Translations under genes and position numbers: made by a program
NCBI RefSeq assembly: GCF_000429585.1
Contig: NZ_AUCD01000011.1
Location: forward strand, 1 to 42,253
DNA length: 42,253 nucleotides
From: Atopococcus tabaci DSM 17538
Lineage (GTDB): Bacteria; Bacillota; Bacilli; Lactobacillales; Carnobacteriaceae_A
Reading direction: 5' to 3'
The notes under the pieces: model-generated
Told to the model about the DNA's origin: nothing
Seen by the model: the letters and a program-made list of their open reading frames with translations, nothing else
Database searches by the model: none
Part shown: positions 1 through 7,123 of the stretch, piece after piece
Position numbering within the stretch: the first letter of the stretch is position 1
Layout of the letters: each line of letters starts with the position of its first letter

Positions 1-238
1 TGTATTGGGTTTGTTTTCTTGTAAAGGTCTTTTTCTTAGCGCCACACTTTGATTTATTCTGTTTATACTGATCAAAGTATTCTATAATTGAACCGCCTTC
101 CTTTAGGAAGGAAACGACATTATAGACCGGTTGATTTGATCGACCGATTTTCCGAGCAATCTTATAAGGTTTTAATCCAGTATCAAAATAAGTTTCTATC
201 CAGCTAAGTTCTTTCATGGTAAGATGTGTGTAGGCCAT
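1..238 (-). CDS. IS30-family transposase, N-terminal fragment
   Basis: The start codon is the ATG complementary to 236-238 and the frame runs off the window after 79 codons. The fragment opens with MAYTHLTMKELSWIE and contains a helix-turn-helix of the IS30 N-terminal type (YKIARKIGRSNQPVYNVV), which in this family binds the terminal inverted repeats. The RNase H-like DDE domain would lie outside the window. It is identical to the fragment at 42016-42253. Confidence 0.8.
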   Translation of the reverse strand, partial: MAYTHLTMKELSWIETYFDTGLKPYKIARKIGRSNQPVYNVVSFLKEGGSIIEYFDQYKQNKSKCGAKKKTFTRKQTQY

Positions 239-340
239 TTGTGGTCACTCCTCTAATTTTCGTGGTTGGAACTTAGTGAGAGTGTATCACAAATGGTTTT
301 CTATTTTTCTAGCTTAATTTTACAATTCAAGTAAATAAAA
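1..340 (-). mobile_element. IS30-family element, 5' end (left copy, partial)
   Basis: These 340 bases are the exact reverse complement of 41914-42253; identity stops at 341 (g here against the a expected from 41913). The block holds the upstream region and the first 79 codons of an IS30-type transposase that reads outward, off the window. The element's terminal inverted repeat should lie near 300-340. A rho-independent terminator hairpin begins within a few bases of the junction. Both copies are cut at the same internal base, which is what an assembler does at a repeat, so the true length and the sequence beyond are unknown. Confidence 0.85.
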
Positions 341-342
341 GG

Positions 343-376
343 AAAGCTACGCGGTTCAGGCCGCGTAGCTTTTTTG
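343..376 (+). terminator. Rho-independent terminator
   Basis: A perfect 12-bp stem (AAAGCTACGCGG at 343-354 with 361-372) closes a 6-nt loop and runs into six T's on the plus strand. It would end transcription coming from the left, so the gene it served was probably separated from it by the IS insertion. It lies directly next to the IS end. Confidence 0.85.
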
Positions 377-402
377 TATTCAACAATAAATTCAAAAAAA
401 TA

Positions 403-536
403 TTTTCTTTGTCAAATAGAGTGAGGCTTATCAACAAAGAAAAATGAAAAAAAGTTTTCTTTGTCGTATAGGGAGGTTCTCTTCAACAAAGAAACCAAAC
501 AATCAAGAATCTTTGTCCATTAGACACACGAAAAAG
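403..536. repeat. Palindrome array A, upstream of NERD locus 1
   Basis: CTTTGT arms begin at 407, 459 and 511, exactly 52 bp apart. ACAAAG arms begin at 434 and 486. The first two pairs each form a 33-bp inverted repeat (407-439 and 459-491), which extends outward to about 9-10 bp of stem through flanking TTT/AAA. The third unit has only a clear left arm. ATAG or TTAG follows the left arm in every unit (positions 10-13 of the unit). The same family recurs after the gene at 1507-1645. Confidence 0.85.
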
Positions 537-543
537 TGAAAAT

Positions 544-573
544 CTCCTCTTTTTGCGTAGTTAAATAGAGGAG
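544..573 (+). promoter_or_regulatory. Hairpin with TTTTGCGTA loop overlapping the RBS of NERD locus 1
   Basis: CTCCTCT (544-550) pairs with AGAGGAG (567-573) around a 16-nt loop that begins TTTTGCGTA. The right arm is part of the Shine-Dalgarno sequence (GAGGAGGG) of the gene starting at 582, so a folded RNA would hide the ribosome site. A 30-bp element of the same 7+16+7 layout, with the same loop start, precedes the second NERD gene at 33077-33106. Regulation by this hairpin is inferred from sequence only. Confidence 0.5.
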
Positions 574-581
574 GGATAGCG

Positions 582-1544
582 ATGAAAAAATTAAACGAAG
601 TCACCCCGTCACTCAACTTAAGGATCATGCGGGCGTTGAAAAAACGGATGGCGCTCCCGCAAGAAGCACAGCGGTACCACTTCAATTTGGAAAGCGGGCA
701 TGAAGGGGAGTGTAACTTTTCTTCTATGATCCGTGATTTATCCAGCGAACTCATAATTGCACATGACTTGTTATTAAAGGCAAACGGAGTGAAGTTCCAA
801 CTGGATGTCGTCATGATGACACCGGCAGGGATTCGCTTATATGAAGTGAAAAACTATGAGTGAGAATACGAATGCAGAGAAAATCTTGTTTACCGGATCC
901 GTTCGGGGAATGAAATATTGAATCCGTTTCTACAGTTGGAGAAGCACCAAACTCGTTTCCGTCAATTGATGAGGGAGATGAACATCCAGATGAGTTTTCA
1001 AGCCTATGTGGCGTTCGTTCATCCGGAATTCACTCTGTATGGCGCGGCACCCCGACCGGATTTGCTTCTGCCGACCGTGCTGCCGAATCATTTGAGAGAA
1101 TTGGACAAGATGCACGAGCGGCTGACCAACTATCAGGAAAAGGTGATGAAACGGTTGTTTGAAACAACGCTGCCGGAGACCCCACATGAAAACATCCCCA
1201 AATACACGTTTGAAAGTTTGGAAAAAGGAATCTTCTGTGCGCAGTGAGGGGCAATCGTGACAAAGAAAAACCAACAAACGTGCCGATGCACGCGGTGTGG
1301 GTGGGAAGAGGTCACCATCAAAGGAATCCAACGCCAGATTGAGGACTACGAAGTTCTCTTCCCAGAAGGTCTCAAAACCGTTTCAATCATCCGCGAATGG
1401 TGCGGACACGAACCATCTGATCGCCAACTTGCGTACGCATTGGAGAAAAATAATAGGAAGATTGGCACCAAACGTTGGACACGGTACGAAAAACGAGTTC
1501 TAATCGACAAAGAAGAAGAGAAAGAGAATTTCTTTGTGGAATAG
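582..1544 (+). pseudogene. NERD-domain nuclease with zinc ribbon, interrupted by two in-frame TGA codons
   Basis: One reading frame of 320 codons runs from ATG 582 (good SD, GAGGAGGG) to TAG 1542-1544, broken only by TGA at 861-863 and at 1245-1247. The first part carries the NERD signature: HEGE, FQLDV and YEVKNYE, i.e. the acidic and E-x-K residues of a PD-(D/E)xK-type nuclease. The middle matches the intact homologue at 33130-34026 in layout. The end has a zinc ribbon (CAQ-stop, then CRCTRCG) and a tail like the paralogue's putative DNA-binding region. The first TGA sits where the paralogue has Gly (KNYSG), the second where it has the second Cys of CxxC. Each is one base from the expected codon. 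Two nonsense mutations are the simplest reading. The frame's last codons lie inside repeat array A. Confidence 0.75.
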
Positions 1545-1645
1545 AACCTCCCTCATTCACAAAGAACTCAAACGATCAGACACCTTTGTCGAATAGACGC
1601 TCGCTCATCGACAAAGAATCACAAATAAATAAATCTTTGTCAAAG
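1504..1645. repeat. Palindrome array A, downstream of NERD locus 1
   Basis: Arms continue the upstream family: ACAAAG at 1507, CTTTGT at 1532, ACAAAG at 1559, CTTTGT at 1584, ACAAAG at 1611, CTTTGT at 1635. This gives two full 33-bp units (1532-1564 and 1584-1616, again 52 bp apart) and half-units on either side. The unit at 1584 has a perfect 9-bp stem (CTTTGTCGA / TCGACAAAG). The array begins inside the 3' end of the broken NERD frame, whose TAG stop is the ATAG of the unit at 1532. Confidence 0.85.
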
Positions 1646-1652
1646 AAACGCG

Positions 1653-1688
1653 AAAAAAGCGGCACCTCCAGGTCGAGGCGCCGCTTTC
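1653..1688 (-). terminator. Terminator of galE
   Basis: A 13-position stem with one mismatch (1656-1668 with 1675-1687) and a 6-nt loop is followed on the minus strand by six T's (complement of 1653-1658). It lies just past the galE stop codon. Confidence 0.85.
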
Positions 1689-1697
1689 GTATTCAAC

Positions 1698-2714
1698 TTA
1701 TTCTGTTTCATATCCATTCGGGTTGTTCTTCTGCCAGTTCCAGGAATCCCGGCACATGTCTTCGATGCCGAGTTCCGCTTTCCAACCGAGTTCGCGTTCC
1801 GCTTTGGAGGCATCCGCGTAGCTTGTGCCGATGTCCCCTGCACGTCGGTCCGCAATTTCATACGGAACTGCCTGTCCGCTTGCTTTTTCGAACGCTTTGA
1901 CCACGTCCAACACACTGTACCCGTGACCGGTTCCTAAGTTGTAGGCTTCGATGCCGGTGGAGTCCAACACTTTCTCCAACGCTTTGATGTGTCCTTTGGC
2001 TAAGTCAACCACATGAATGTAGTCGCGGACACCCGTTCCGTCCGGTGTATCGTAGTCGTCGCCGAACACACTCAATTTCTCGCGCTTGCCGACTGCAACC
2101 TGCGTGATATACGGCATCAAGTTGTTCGGAATGTCGTTCGGGTCTTCGCCGATACGTCCACTTGGATGCGCGCCGATTGGGTTGAAGTAACGCAAGAGTG
2201 CGGTGCTCCATTCCGGATCGGCCACTTGCTGGTCCTGCAAAATTTTCTCGATAAACAATTTGGTCGTTCCATACGGGTTGGTCGTGCTCAACGGCATGTC
2301 TTCGGTGAACGGCGCTTCGTTGTTCATGCCGTAAACCGTCGCCGAAGAACTGAAGACCATTTTCTTCACGTTGTATTCCTGCATCAATTCCATCAACATA
2401 AGTGTACCGGTGATGTTGTTGTGGTAGTACTTCAACGGTTGTTCCACCGATTCTCCGACCGCTTTGAATCCGGCAAAGTGAATCACCGCATCGATGTCAG
2501 AACCACGGAAGACGACTTCCAACGCTTCTTTGTCCAACAGGTTCACCTGATAAAACGCAAACTCTTTTCCTGTGATCGAACGGATGCGTTCCAATACTTC
2601 GGGTTTGCTGTTGGAGAAATCATCCACCACGATGACTTCATACCCTTCGTTCAACAATTCAATAACTGTGTGGCTGCCGATATATCCGGCACCACCTGTG
2701 ACTAGAATCGCCAT
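1698..2714 (-). CDS. galE: UDP-glucose 4-epimerase
   Basis: A cytoplasmic short-chain dehydrogenase/reductase that interconverts UDP-glucose and UDP-galactose (some members also the N-acetyl forms). The 338-residue length is that of typical GalE. The N-terminus has the NAD-binding GGAGYIGSH, followed by SSSATVYG and an active-site YGTTK (YxxxK). The start at 2714 (MAILVTGG) is preferred over the longer frame from 2729, because the upstream ATG lies inside the GGAGG Shine-Dalgarno that serves 2714. It stands alone on the minus strand, divergent from the cotH operon and with its own terminator. It probably supplies UDP-galactose to the neighbouring polysaccharide genes. Confidence 0.96.
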   Translation of the reverse strand: MAILVTGGAGYIGSHTVIELLNEGYEVIVVDDFSNSKPEVLERIRSITGKEFAFYQVNLLDKEALEVVFRGSDIDAVIHFAGFKAVGESVEQPLKYYHNNITGTLMLMELMQEYNVKKMVFSSSATVYGMNNEAPFTEDMPLSTTNPYGTTKLFIEKILQDQQVADPEWSTALLRYFNPIGAHPSGRIGEDPNDIPNNLMPYITQVAVGKREKLSVFGDDYDTPDGTGVRDYIHVVDLAKGHIKALEKVLDSTGIEAYNLGTGHGYSVLDVVKAFEKASGQAVPYEIADRRAGDIGTSYADASKAERELGWKAELGIEDMCRDSWNWQKNNPNGYETE

Positions 2715-2942
2715 ATGTTCATCCTCCATTTATATAAATATGCAGTGCTTACAATCACATTCATTTTAACCCAAAAGCAAGGAGATAAAAAGGGAATGTG
2801 CCTTATTCAAAAGTCTCTTGTAAACTAAACCGTTTTCGAAAAGTTGGTGAACGTTTTCAAAATTTGATTGAATAAAGTAATTGGATTTCGGAGAATGAAA
2901 AGGAATGTAAAAAAATGTAATATTAAGGTAAAGGGTGAGTGC

Positions 2943-3104
2943 GTGAAACGAGAACAACGAATCAAAGTAGCTTTGTTTCTGTCGAGCTTGTTAACCGGTT
3001 TCTACATCGTGGCCAAACTCGATTTCAGGAGCACGATGGCGATAGAAGATGCTGCGGTACAGTCTGAGGAGTACAAGGAAATTATTGGAGAAAGAAACGT
3101 TTGA
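2943..3104 (+). pseudogene. N-terminal membrane-anchor part of the CotH protein, out of frame with the rest
   Basis: From GTG 2943 (SD-like GGGTGAG) this frame encodes a basic start (VKREQR) and a hydrophobic segment, ALFLSSLLTGFYIVA, as in a signal anchor. It then continues to AVQSEEYKEIIGERNV and stops at 3104. The CotH domain follows in another frame, which is already open from 3049. Its first codons (MLRYSLRSTRK) look like an out-of-frame reading of the same DNA, while from EKETFDLKLK on it looks like real protein. This suggests a single-base indel near 3080-3100, by mutation or sequencing error. No start with a good SD lies in the downstream frame. Confidence 0.65.
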
Positions 3105-4509
3105 CTTGAAATTGAAAACTCATTCAACGTATGCGACCGATTATGAAGTCGCGCTGTTGGAAGAAGATATGACGCCTCAAAAGTTATCAGAAGGTAAGAC
3201 GTTTCAGTTGCTTGTTTACAATGACGAGCAATACAAGGAATACCAAATCGGCTTCACAACCCTTCCGATAGTTAAGATTGAATTGGAGGATCCGCCAGGT
3301 GATGAGAACAACCCAATCGGCATAGAAGACGCTTGGGCCAAGTTCGAACTCTATGACAACCGGGAGGGAGTCGCTAAAAAGGAACGGCTTGTCAAAAGTT
3401 ATACATACGTTCGGCTGAGAGGAGCATCCAGTCTGAGGTATCCACAGAAACAAATGCGGTTGAACTTACGTGATCTTTCCATCAGTGGAGAAGAAAGCAA
3501 CCAACATTTGTCATTGTTAGGAATGCGTGAAGACGACGATTGGATACTGTATGCGCCGTACAGCGACCCGGAAAAAATCCGCGACACATTCTCCACCAAT
3601 CTATGGTACGAAACTTCCGCACAAAACAATTCCCTGGACGTAGACAACGGAACAGAAGGAAAGTTTGTGGAAGTCTTTATCGGAGATCGCTATTGGGGGG
3701 CCTATACATTAATGTTCCCCATAGACGAGAAGCAGTTGGATTTGGATAAGGACAAAGGGAATTCGTTGGAAAGTGATTTTTATTACCGAATCTTTTCAAA
3801 CGTAGCACCTCAAGAAGAGACGTTCAAACAATCCGGTAACAGCTTGATTGCAGGAAGCGTGGAACTGCGTTATCCAGATGAGCCATTGAATGACTACAGG
3901 CAATGGGAGCCCTTGATGCAACATCTAGACGCGATGGCAGCGGGAGAAGAACCGCTTCGTGACTACATGCAGACAAAGGCGGAATTACCCAATCAAATTG
4001 ATTATTTCCTCTTCTACACCCTCACGCAAGCGCATGACAATGACACAAAGAACCGTAATTATATGGCGTATTGGGAAGAAGGTCAGCACTTGATGTTAGA
4101 ATCTCCTTGGGATCTCGATTTGACTTGGGGAAATAGATGGACTCAAGAACATGCATTGAATGTACAAGTACGGGGACACGCAGGCGAAAACTTAGTGCTT
4201 CGTCCGTCGCTTATTACACGTGCACTAGAACTGGGAATGACAGATATCTCTGAAGAAGTTATCCAAAGGTATAAAGAACTCAGAGAAACGGTTTGGTCGG
4301 AAGAACATTTGTTACATCGACTCGAACAATACGAACATGACATCTATGGCTCCGGAGCGGCTGCCCGCAACCATGCGCGTTGGCCGGGAGCGGCGTATGC
4401 GGAAGATGCGTCCGCATTGAAACAATACGTTGAAAATCGATTGGTTCATATGGATCGCTTCATTTATGAAACAGTCCAAGGAGGGGCGCTGCATGACAGA
4501 AACAGATAA
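3049..4509 (+). CDS. CotH-like protein kinase family protein (frameshifted at its 5' end)
   Basis: The body matches the CotH kinase family, atypical protein-kinase-fold proteins first known from Bacillus spore coats but also found in other surface systems. Visible family features are RGASSLRYPQKQMRLNL (the RGxSS..P.K.xR block), DDDWILYAPYSDP, EVFIGDRYWGAYTL and PWDLDLTWG, the last holding putative metal/catalytic aspartates. The true N-terminus is probably the out-of-frame membrane anchor at 2943-3104, giving about 520 residues facing the cell exterior. The 3' end overlaps the VTC gene at 4493, and DUF4956 follows, a grouping seen in other bacteria. The substrate is unknown, and whether the protein is made depends on the frameshift being real. 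Confidence 0.75.
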   Translation: MLRYSLRSTRKLLEKETFDLKLKTHSTYATDYEVALLEEDMTPQKLSEGKTFQLLVYNDEQYKEYQIGFTTLPIVKIELEDPPGDENNPIGIEDAWAKFELYDNREGVAKKERLVKSYTYVRLRGASSLRYPQKQMRLNLRDLSISGEESNQHLSLLGMREDDDWILYAPYSDPEKIRDTFSTNLWYETSAQNNSLDVDNGTEGKFVEVFIGDRYWGAYTLMFPIDEKQLDLDKDKGNSLESDFYYRIFSNVAPQEETFKQSGNSLIAGSVELRYPDEPLNDYRQWEPLMQHLDAMAAGEEPLRDYMQTKAELPNQIDYFLFYTLTQAHDNDTKNRNYMAYWEEGQHLMLESPWDLDLTWGNRWTQEHALNVQVRGHAGENLVLRPSLITRALELGMTDISEEVIQRYKELRETVWSEEHLLHRLEQYEHDIYGSGAAARNHARWPGAAYAEDASALKQYVENRLVHMDRFIYETVQGGALHDRNR

Positions 4510-5209
4510 AAAATACCGGAACGAGATGAAATATTTCTGTACGGATTTTGATTTGGACATCGTTCAAAGTCGCCTTACTCCTTTGGTCCAGCTTGATCCA
4601 TACACAGATGAAGAGTATGGCAATTACGTAGTAAGGAGTTTGTATTTTGACGATTATGATGACAACTGCTTGAACCACAATGAAATCAGTATCGGCCGGC
4701 GGAAGAAATACCGGATTCGGTATTACGGAAGTCAACCCGATTTCCTTTTGTTGGAAAAGAAAGAAAAAGAAAACAGTATGACCCACAAAACAAGCTGTAC
4801 TATCAACCGAAATCAATACGACCAATTGTACTCGGGGGATGTGGCAGCTCTTTACTGGGAAGCGGAAGATCCGCTCTTGAAAGAATTTTGTTTGCAAATC
4901 ATGATGAAGCGGTTCGCACCTAAGGTCATCATTCATTATGAACGTACAGCGTTCATTGATTTTCCAGGAAATGTCCGGGTTACGATGGATCGACAGATTT
5001 CTTGTTCGAAAGAGTTGAATCGATTTTTAGATGGAGACTACACGAGAATCCCCGTTTTGCACGCAGGGCAACACTTATTGGAAGTGAAATACGACGAGCT
5101 CTTACCTGATTACATCAAGCAGGTAGTTCAATTGGATTCGTTGGAACAGGCAACATTTTCTAAGTATTACATGGGAAGAGTTACTTCCCAAAAGCATGGA
5201 GGCATATAA
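4493..5209 (+). CDS. VTC-domain protein (polyphosphate polymerase-like)
   Basis: 238 residues. The fold is the VTC/triphosphate-tunnel type, recognisable by alternating charged strands: RNEMKYFC near the N-terminus, RKKYRIRYYG, FLLLEKKEKEN, TMDRQISC and LLEVKYDELLPDY. In yeast Vtc4 the domain makes polyphosphate; in bacteria the CotH/VTC/DUF4956 group has no firmly assigned role that I know of. The start at 4493 is chosen because AAGGAGGGG lies just upstream, whereas the longer frame from 4430 has no SD. It overlaps the end of cotH by 17 bp, and its stop overlaps the next start (TAATG), so the three genes are translationally coupled. Confidence 0.85.
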   Translation: MTETDKKYRNEMKYFCTDFDLDIVQSRLTPLVQLDPYTDEEYGNYVVRSLYFDDYDDNCLNHNEISIGRRKKYRIRYYGSQPDFLLLEKKEKENSMTHKTSCTINRNQYDQLYSGDVAALYWEAEDPLLKEFCLQIMMKRFAPKVIIHYERTAFIDFPGNVRVTMDRQISCSKELNRFLDGDYTRIPVLHAGQHLLEVKYDELLPDYIKQVVQLDSLEQATFSKYYMGRVTSQKHGGI

Positions 5210-5883
5210 TGAATACATTATCAGGAATTTTAGATGGCATTAATAACGGGCTCAACAACACAGAAATCTCAACGACCCGAACAATCACGATGTTGACGGT
5301 AGTTGCAATTCTATCGTTTTATGAATTCTTCGTTTATCGTTACGTCTCAAAAAGAAGTTTTTACTCAAAGCATTTCAATATTTCATTGGCGCTCATTCCA
5401 TTTTTTATCTCGACCATTATTATGGCGCTTCAAACGAGTTTGGTTGTCAGCTTAGGAACAATCGGAGCATTGGCCATTATCCGTTTCCGGACCGCGATCA
5501 AAGACCCGCTGGATATGGTTTACCTGTTTTGGTCCGTCCATACAGGAATCATAGCAGGAACAGGTCTTTATGAAGTAGCGATCTTATCTTCCATTTTCGT
5601 CACTGTCTTCTTGATTCTGTTGGATTTGATGCCTCTTGGAAAAGCGCCGTACTTATTGGTCTTGAATATCACAGAACCAAAGAAAGAAAAAGAAATCATA
5701 GCTGATATTAATCAGTTCGCTAAAAACGTGGAAATCAAATCCCGTAACTTTTCAAGAAACGGGTTGGACATGATTTTGGAAATTCGGACTAAGCAAGAAG
5801 CGGAATTGATGGAAGCCTTGACGAATCACAAAGAAATCAACGCCGCGTCCCTTGTGGCACACGATGGCGAAAAAGAATTTTAA
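5209..5883 (+). CDS. DUF4956 membrane protein
   Basis: 224 residues with about four hydrophobic segments in the first 150 (roughly 25-45, 58-80, 82-95 and 113-145) and a soluble C-terminal domain of about 75 residues. The conserved stretch between membrane segments reads IIRFRTAIKDPLDMVYLFW, with GIIAGTGLYEVA after it, as expected for this family. It is the last gene of the cotH-VTC operon and is closed by a strong terminator. It may form a membrane complex with the VTC protein; this rests on gene order only. Confidence 0.85.
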   Translation: MNTLSGILDGINNGLNNTEISTTRTITMLTVVAILSFYEFFVYRYVSKRSFYSKHFNISLALIPFFISTIIMALQTSLVVSLGTIGALAIIRFRTAIKDPLDMVYLFWSVHTGIIAGTGLYEVAILSSIFVTVFLILLDLMPLGKAPYLLVLNITEPKKEKEIIADINQFAKNVEIKSRNFSRNGLDMILEIRTKQEAELMEALTNHKEINAASLVAHDGEKEF

Positions 5884-5892
5884 CCACCAGTC

Positions 5893-5922
5893 AACCAAGG
5901 CTTGTTAAGCCTTGGTTTTTGT
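5893..5922 (+). terminator. Terminator of the cotH-VTC-DUF4956 operon
   Basis: An 11-bp perfect stem (AACCAAGGCTT at 5893-5903 with 5907-5917), a 3-nt loop and a T-rich tail follow the stop by ten bases. Confidence 0.9.
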
Positions 5923-5995
5923 TGTGTCTGTCTTATGAAGAGACGTCGAATTTTATGAGAAATTGCCGGCTTCAAGCCCAACCACTTTATCGCTG

Positions 5996-6004
5996 TGATA
6001 TAAT
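5996..6004 (+). promoter_or_regulatory. Extended -10 promoter of the first polysaccharide cluster
   Basis: TGATATAAT gives a perfect TATAAT (5999-6004) preceded by the TGn extension. No good -35 is visible, which extended -10 promoters tolerate. It sits after the previous terminator and 33 bp before the first glycosyltransferase start, so it is the likely entry for transcription of the cluster from 6037. Confidence 0.65.
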
Positions 6005-6036
6005 GGCTAAGATTAAGCGAAGAAGGGAATTATTGT

Positions 6037-7092
6037 ATGGAAATTGTGTCCATTATCATGCCTGTTTACAATGTGGAAAGACACTTGCCGAGAGCCATTG
6101 AGAGTGCTCTGCAACAGACGTCGTCCGAATGGGAGCTCATTCTCGTCAATGACGGATCGACGGATGAATCTGGAAACATTTGTGAGGCATACAAAGAAAA
6201 AGATGAGCGGATTCATGTGATCCACCAAGAAAACCAAGGATCCGGTCCTGCCCGCAATGCGGGGCTCGTAAAAGCGCGCGGAGAATATATTTACTTTGCC
6301 GATCCAGATGATTACTTTGATGCGGATTTGATTGAAGACAATCTGGCCATCATGAAAAAAGACCAAGCGGACTTGGTGGTGTTTGGTTATGTGAATGAAC
6401 TGATGGATCAGTCGGGAAAGGTTCACCAAGACCATTACTTGCCGAACATGCCAAGGTTGAAGACACAAGAAGAGTTCCGTGCACACTTTCAAAACTTTTA
6501 TCTCTTTTCGCCCTACGCTTTATGGAACAAGGTGTACCGGAAAGCGTATCTTATTGAGCAGCAAATTCGTTTCACCAATCAACGGCTGGGGCAAGATGCG
6601 TTATTTAACTTGAGTGTTTATAAAGAGATGGGACGTGTCTTCTTTAACCGCAAAGTATACTACCATTACATGACCCATGAGGGTTCGGCAGTGAACCGGT
6701 ACCGTGCGGATCGCATGGAAATGGAATATGAAATCGCAAAAACGTTTGAACACCTTTTGGTAAGTTGGAACAAAGCAGAGCAATTTAAGGATTTGATCAC
6801 AGAGGAATATTTTCATGTGATCTATTTGGAAACAGCCAATCTTGCTCATCGAGATTGTCCGCTTACTCGATCAGAAAAAATAGAAAGACTTCAAAGCATA
6901 TGGAATGAAGTCGGTATAACTAAAGGCGTGAGCAGCAAAAAAGAAGCTCATCCATTCCGATTTTTGTTGATGCAAGCCTTCAAGCGGAAAAAATTTAACG
7001 CAGCGCTGATGTTGATGAAAAGTCGCAATGGGATTGCTGACAATTATACTTTTCTGTTCAAAAAAATTCGTCAGTCAGTTCGAAAGAAATGA
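6037..7092 (+). CDS. GT2 family glycosyltransferase
   Basis: 351 residues. It has an N-terminal GT-A domain of the GT2 family: VSIIMPVYN near residue 4, VNDGSTDESG near 38 and the metal-binding DPDD at 89-92, with ARNAGL before it. The C-terminal 120 residues are basic and lack long hydrophobic runs, so the enzyme probably sits at the inner membrane face and adds a sugar to an undecaprenyl-linked intermediate. Donor and linkage cannot be read from the sequence. It is first in the cluster behind an extended -10 promoter, with SD AAGGGA ahead of ATG 6037. Confidence 0.88.
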   Translation: MEIVSIIMPVYNVERHLPRAIESALQQTSSEWELILVNDGSTDESGNICEAYKEKDERIHVIHQENQGSGPARNAGLVKARGEYIYFADPDDYFDADLIEDNLAIMKKDQADLVVFGYVNELMDQSGKVHQDHYLPNMPRLKTQEEFRAHFQNFYLFSPYALWNKVYRKAYLIEQQIRFTNQRLGQDALFNLSVYKEMGRVFFNRKVYYHYMTHEGSAVNRYRADRMEMEYEIAKTFEHLLVSWNKAEQFKDLITEEYFHVIYLETANLAHRDCPLTRSEKIERLQSIWNEVGITKGVSSKKEAHPFRFLLMQAFKRKKFNAALMLMKSRNGIADNYTFLFKKIRQSVRKK

Positions 7093-7123
7093 ACCAACAG
7101 ATTAATCAAGGAGCGGCTATGAA

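Noticed and set aside
1245-1247. TGA as a selenocysteine codon in the NERD zinc ribbon
   Set aside because: The same frame has a second TGA at a Gly site, I see no convincing SECIS-like hairpin directly after it, and nonsense mutation explains both.
403-1645. The 52-bp periodic repeats as a CRISPR array
   Set aside because: Units are imperfect palindromes with only the arms conserved, there are two or three per side, a gene lies between them, and no cas gene is present.
2013-2705. 230-codon open frame opposite galE
   Set aside because: It lies wholly antisense to a well-supported galE and its product (rich in His, Arg, Phe and Val) looks like an antisense translation.
5919-6101. Small plus-strand frame ahead of the first GT2
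   Set aside because: It begins in the terminator's T tail, overlaps the GT2 start and has no good ribosome site.
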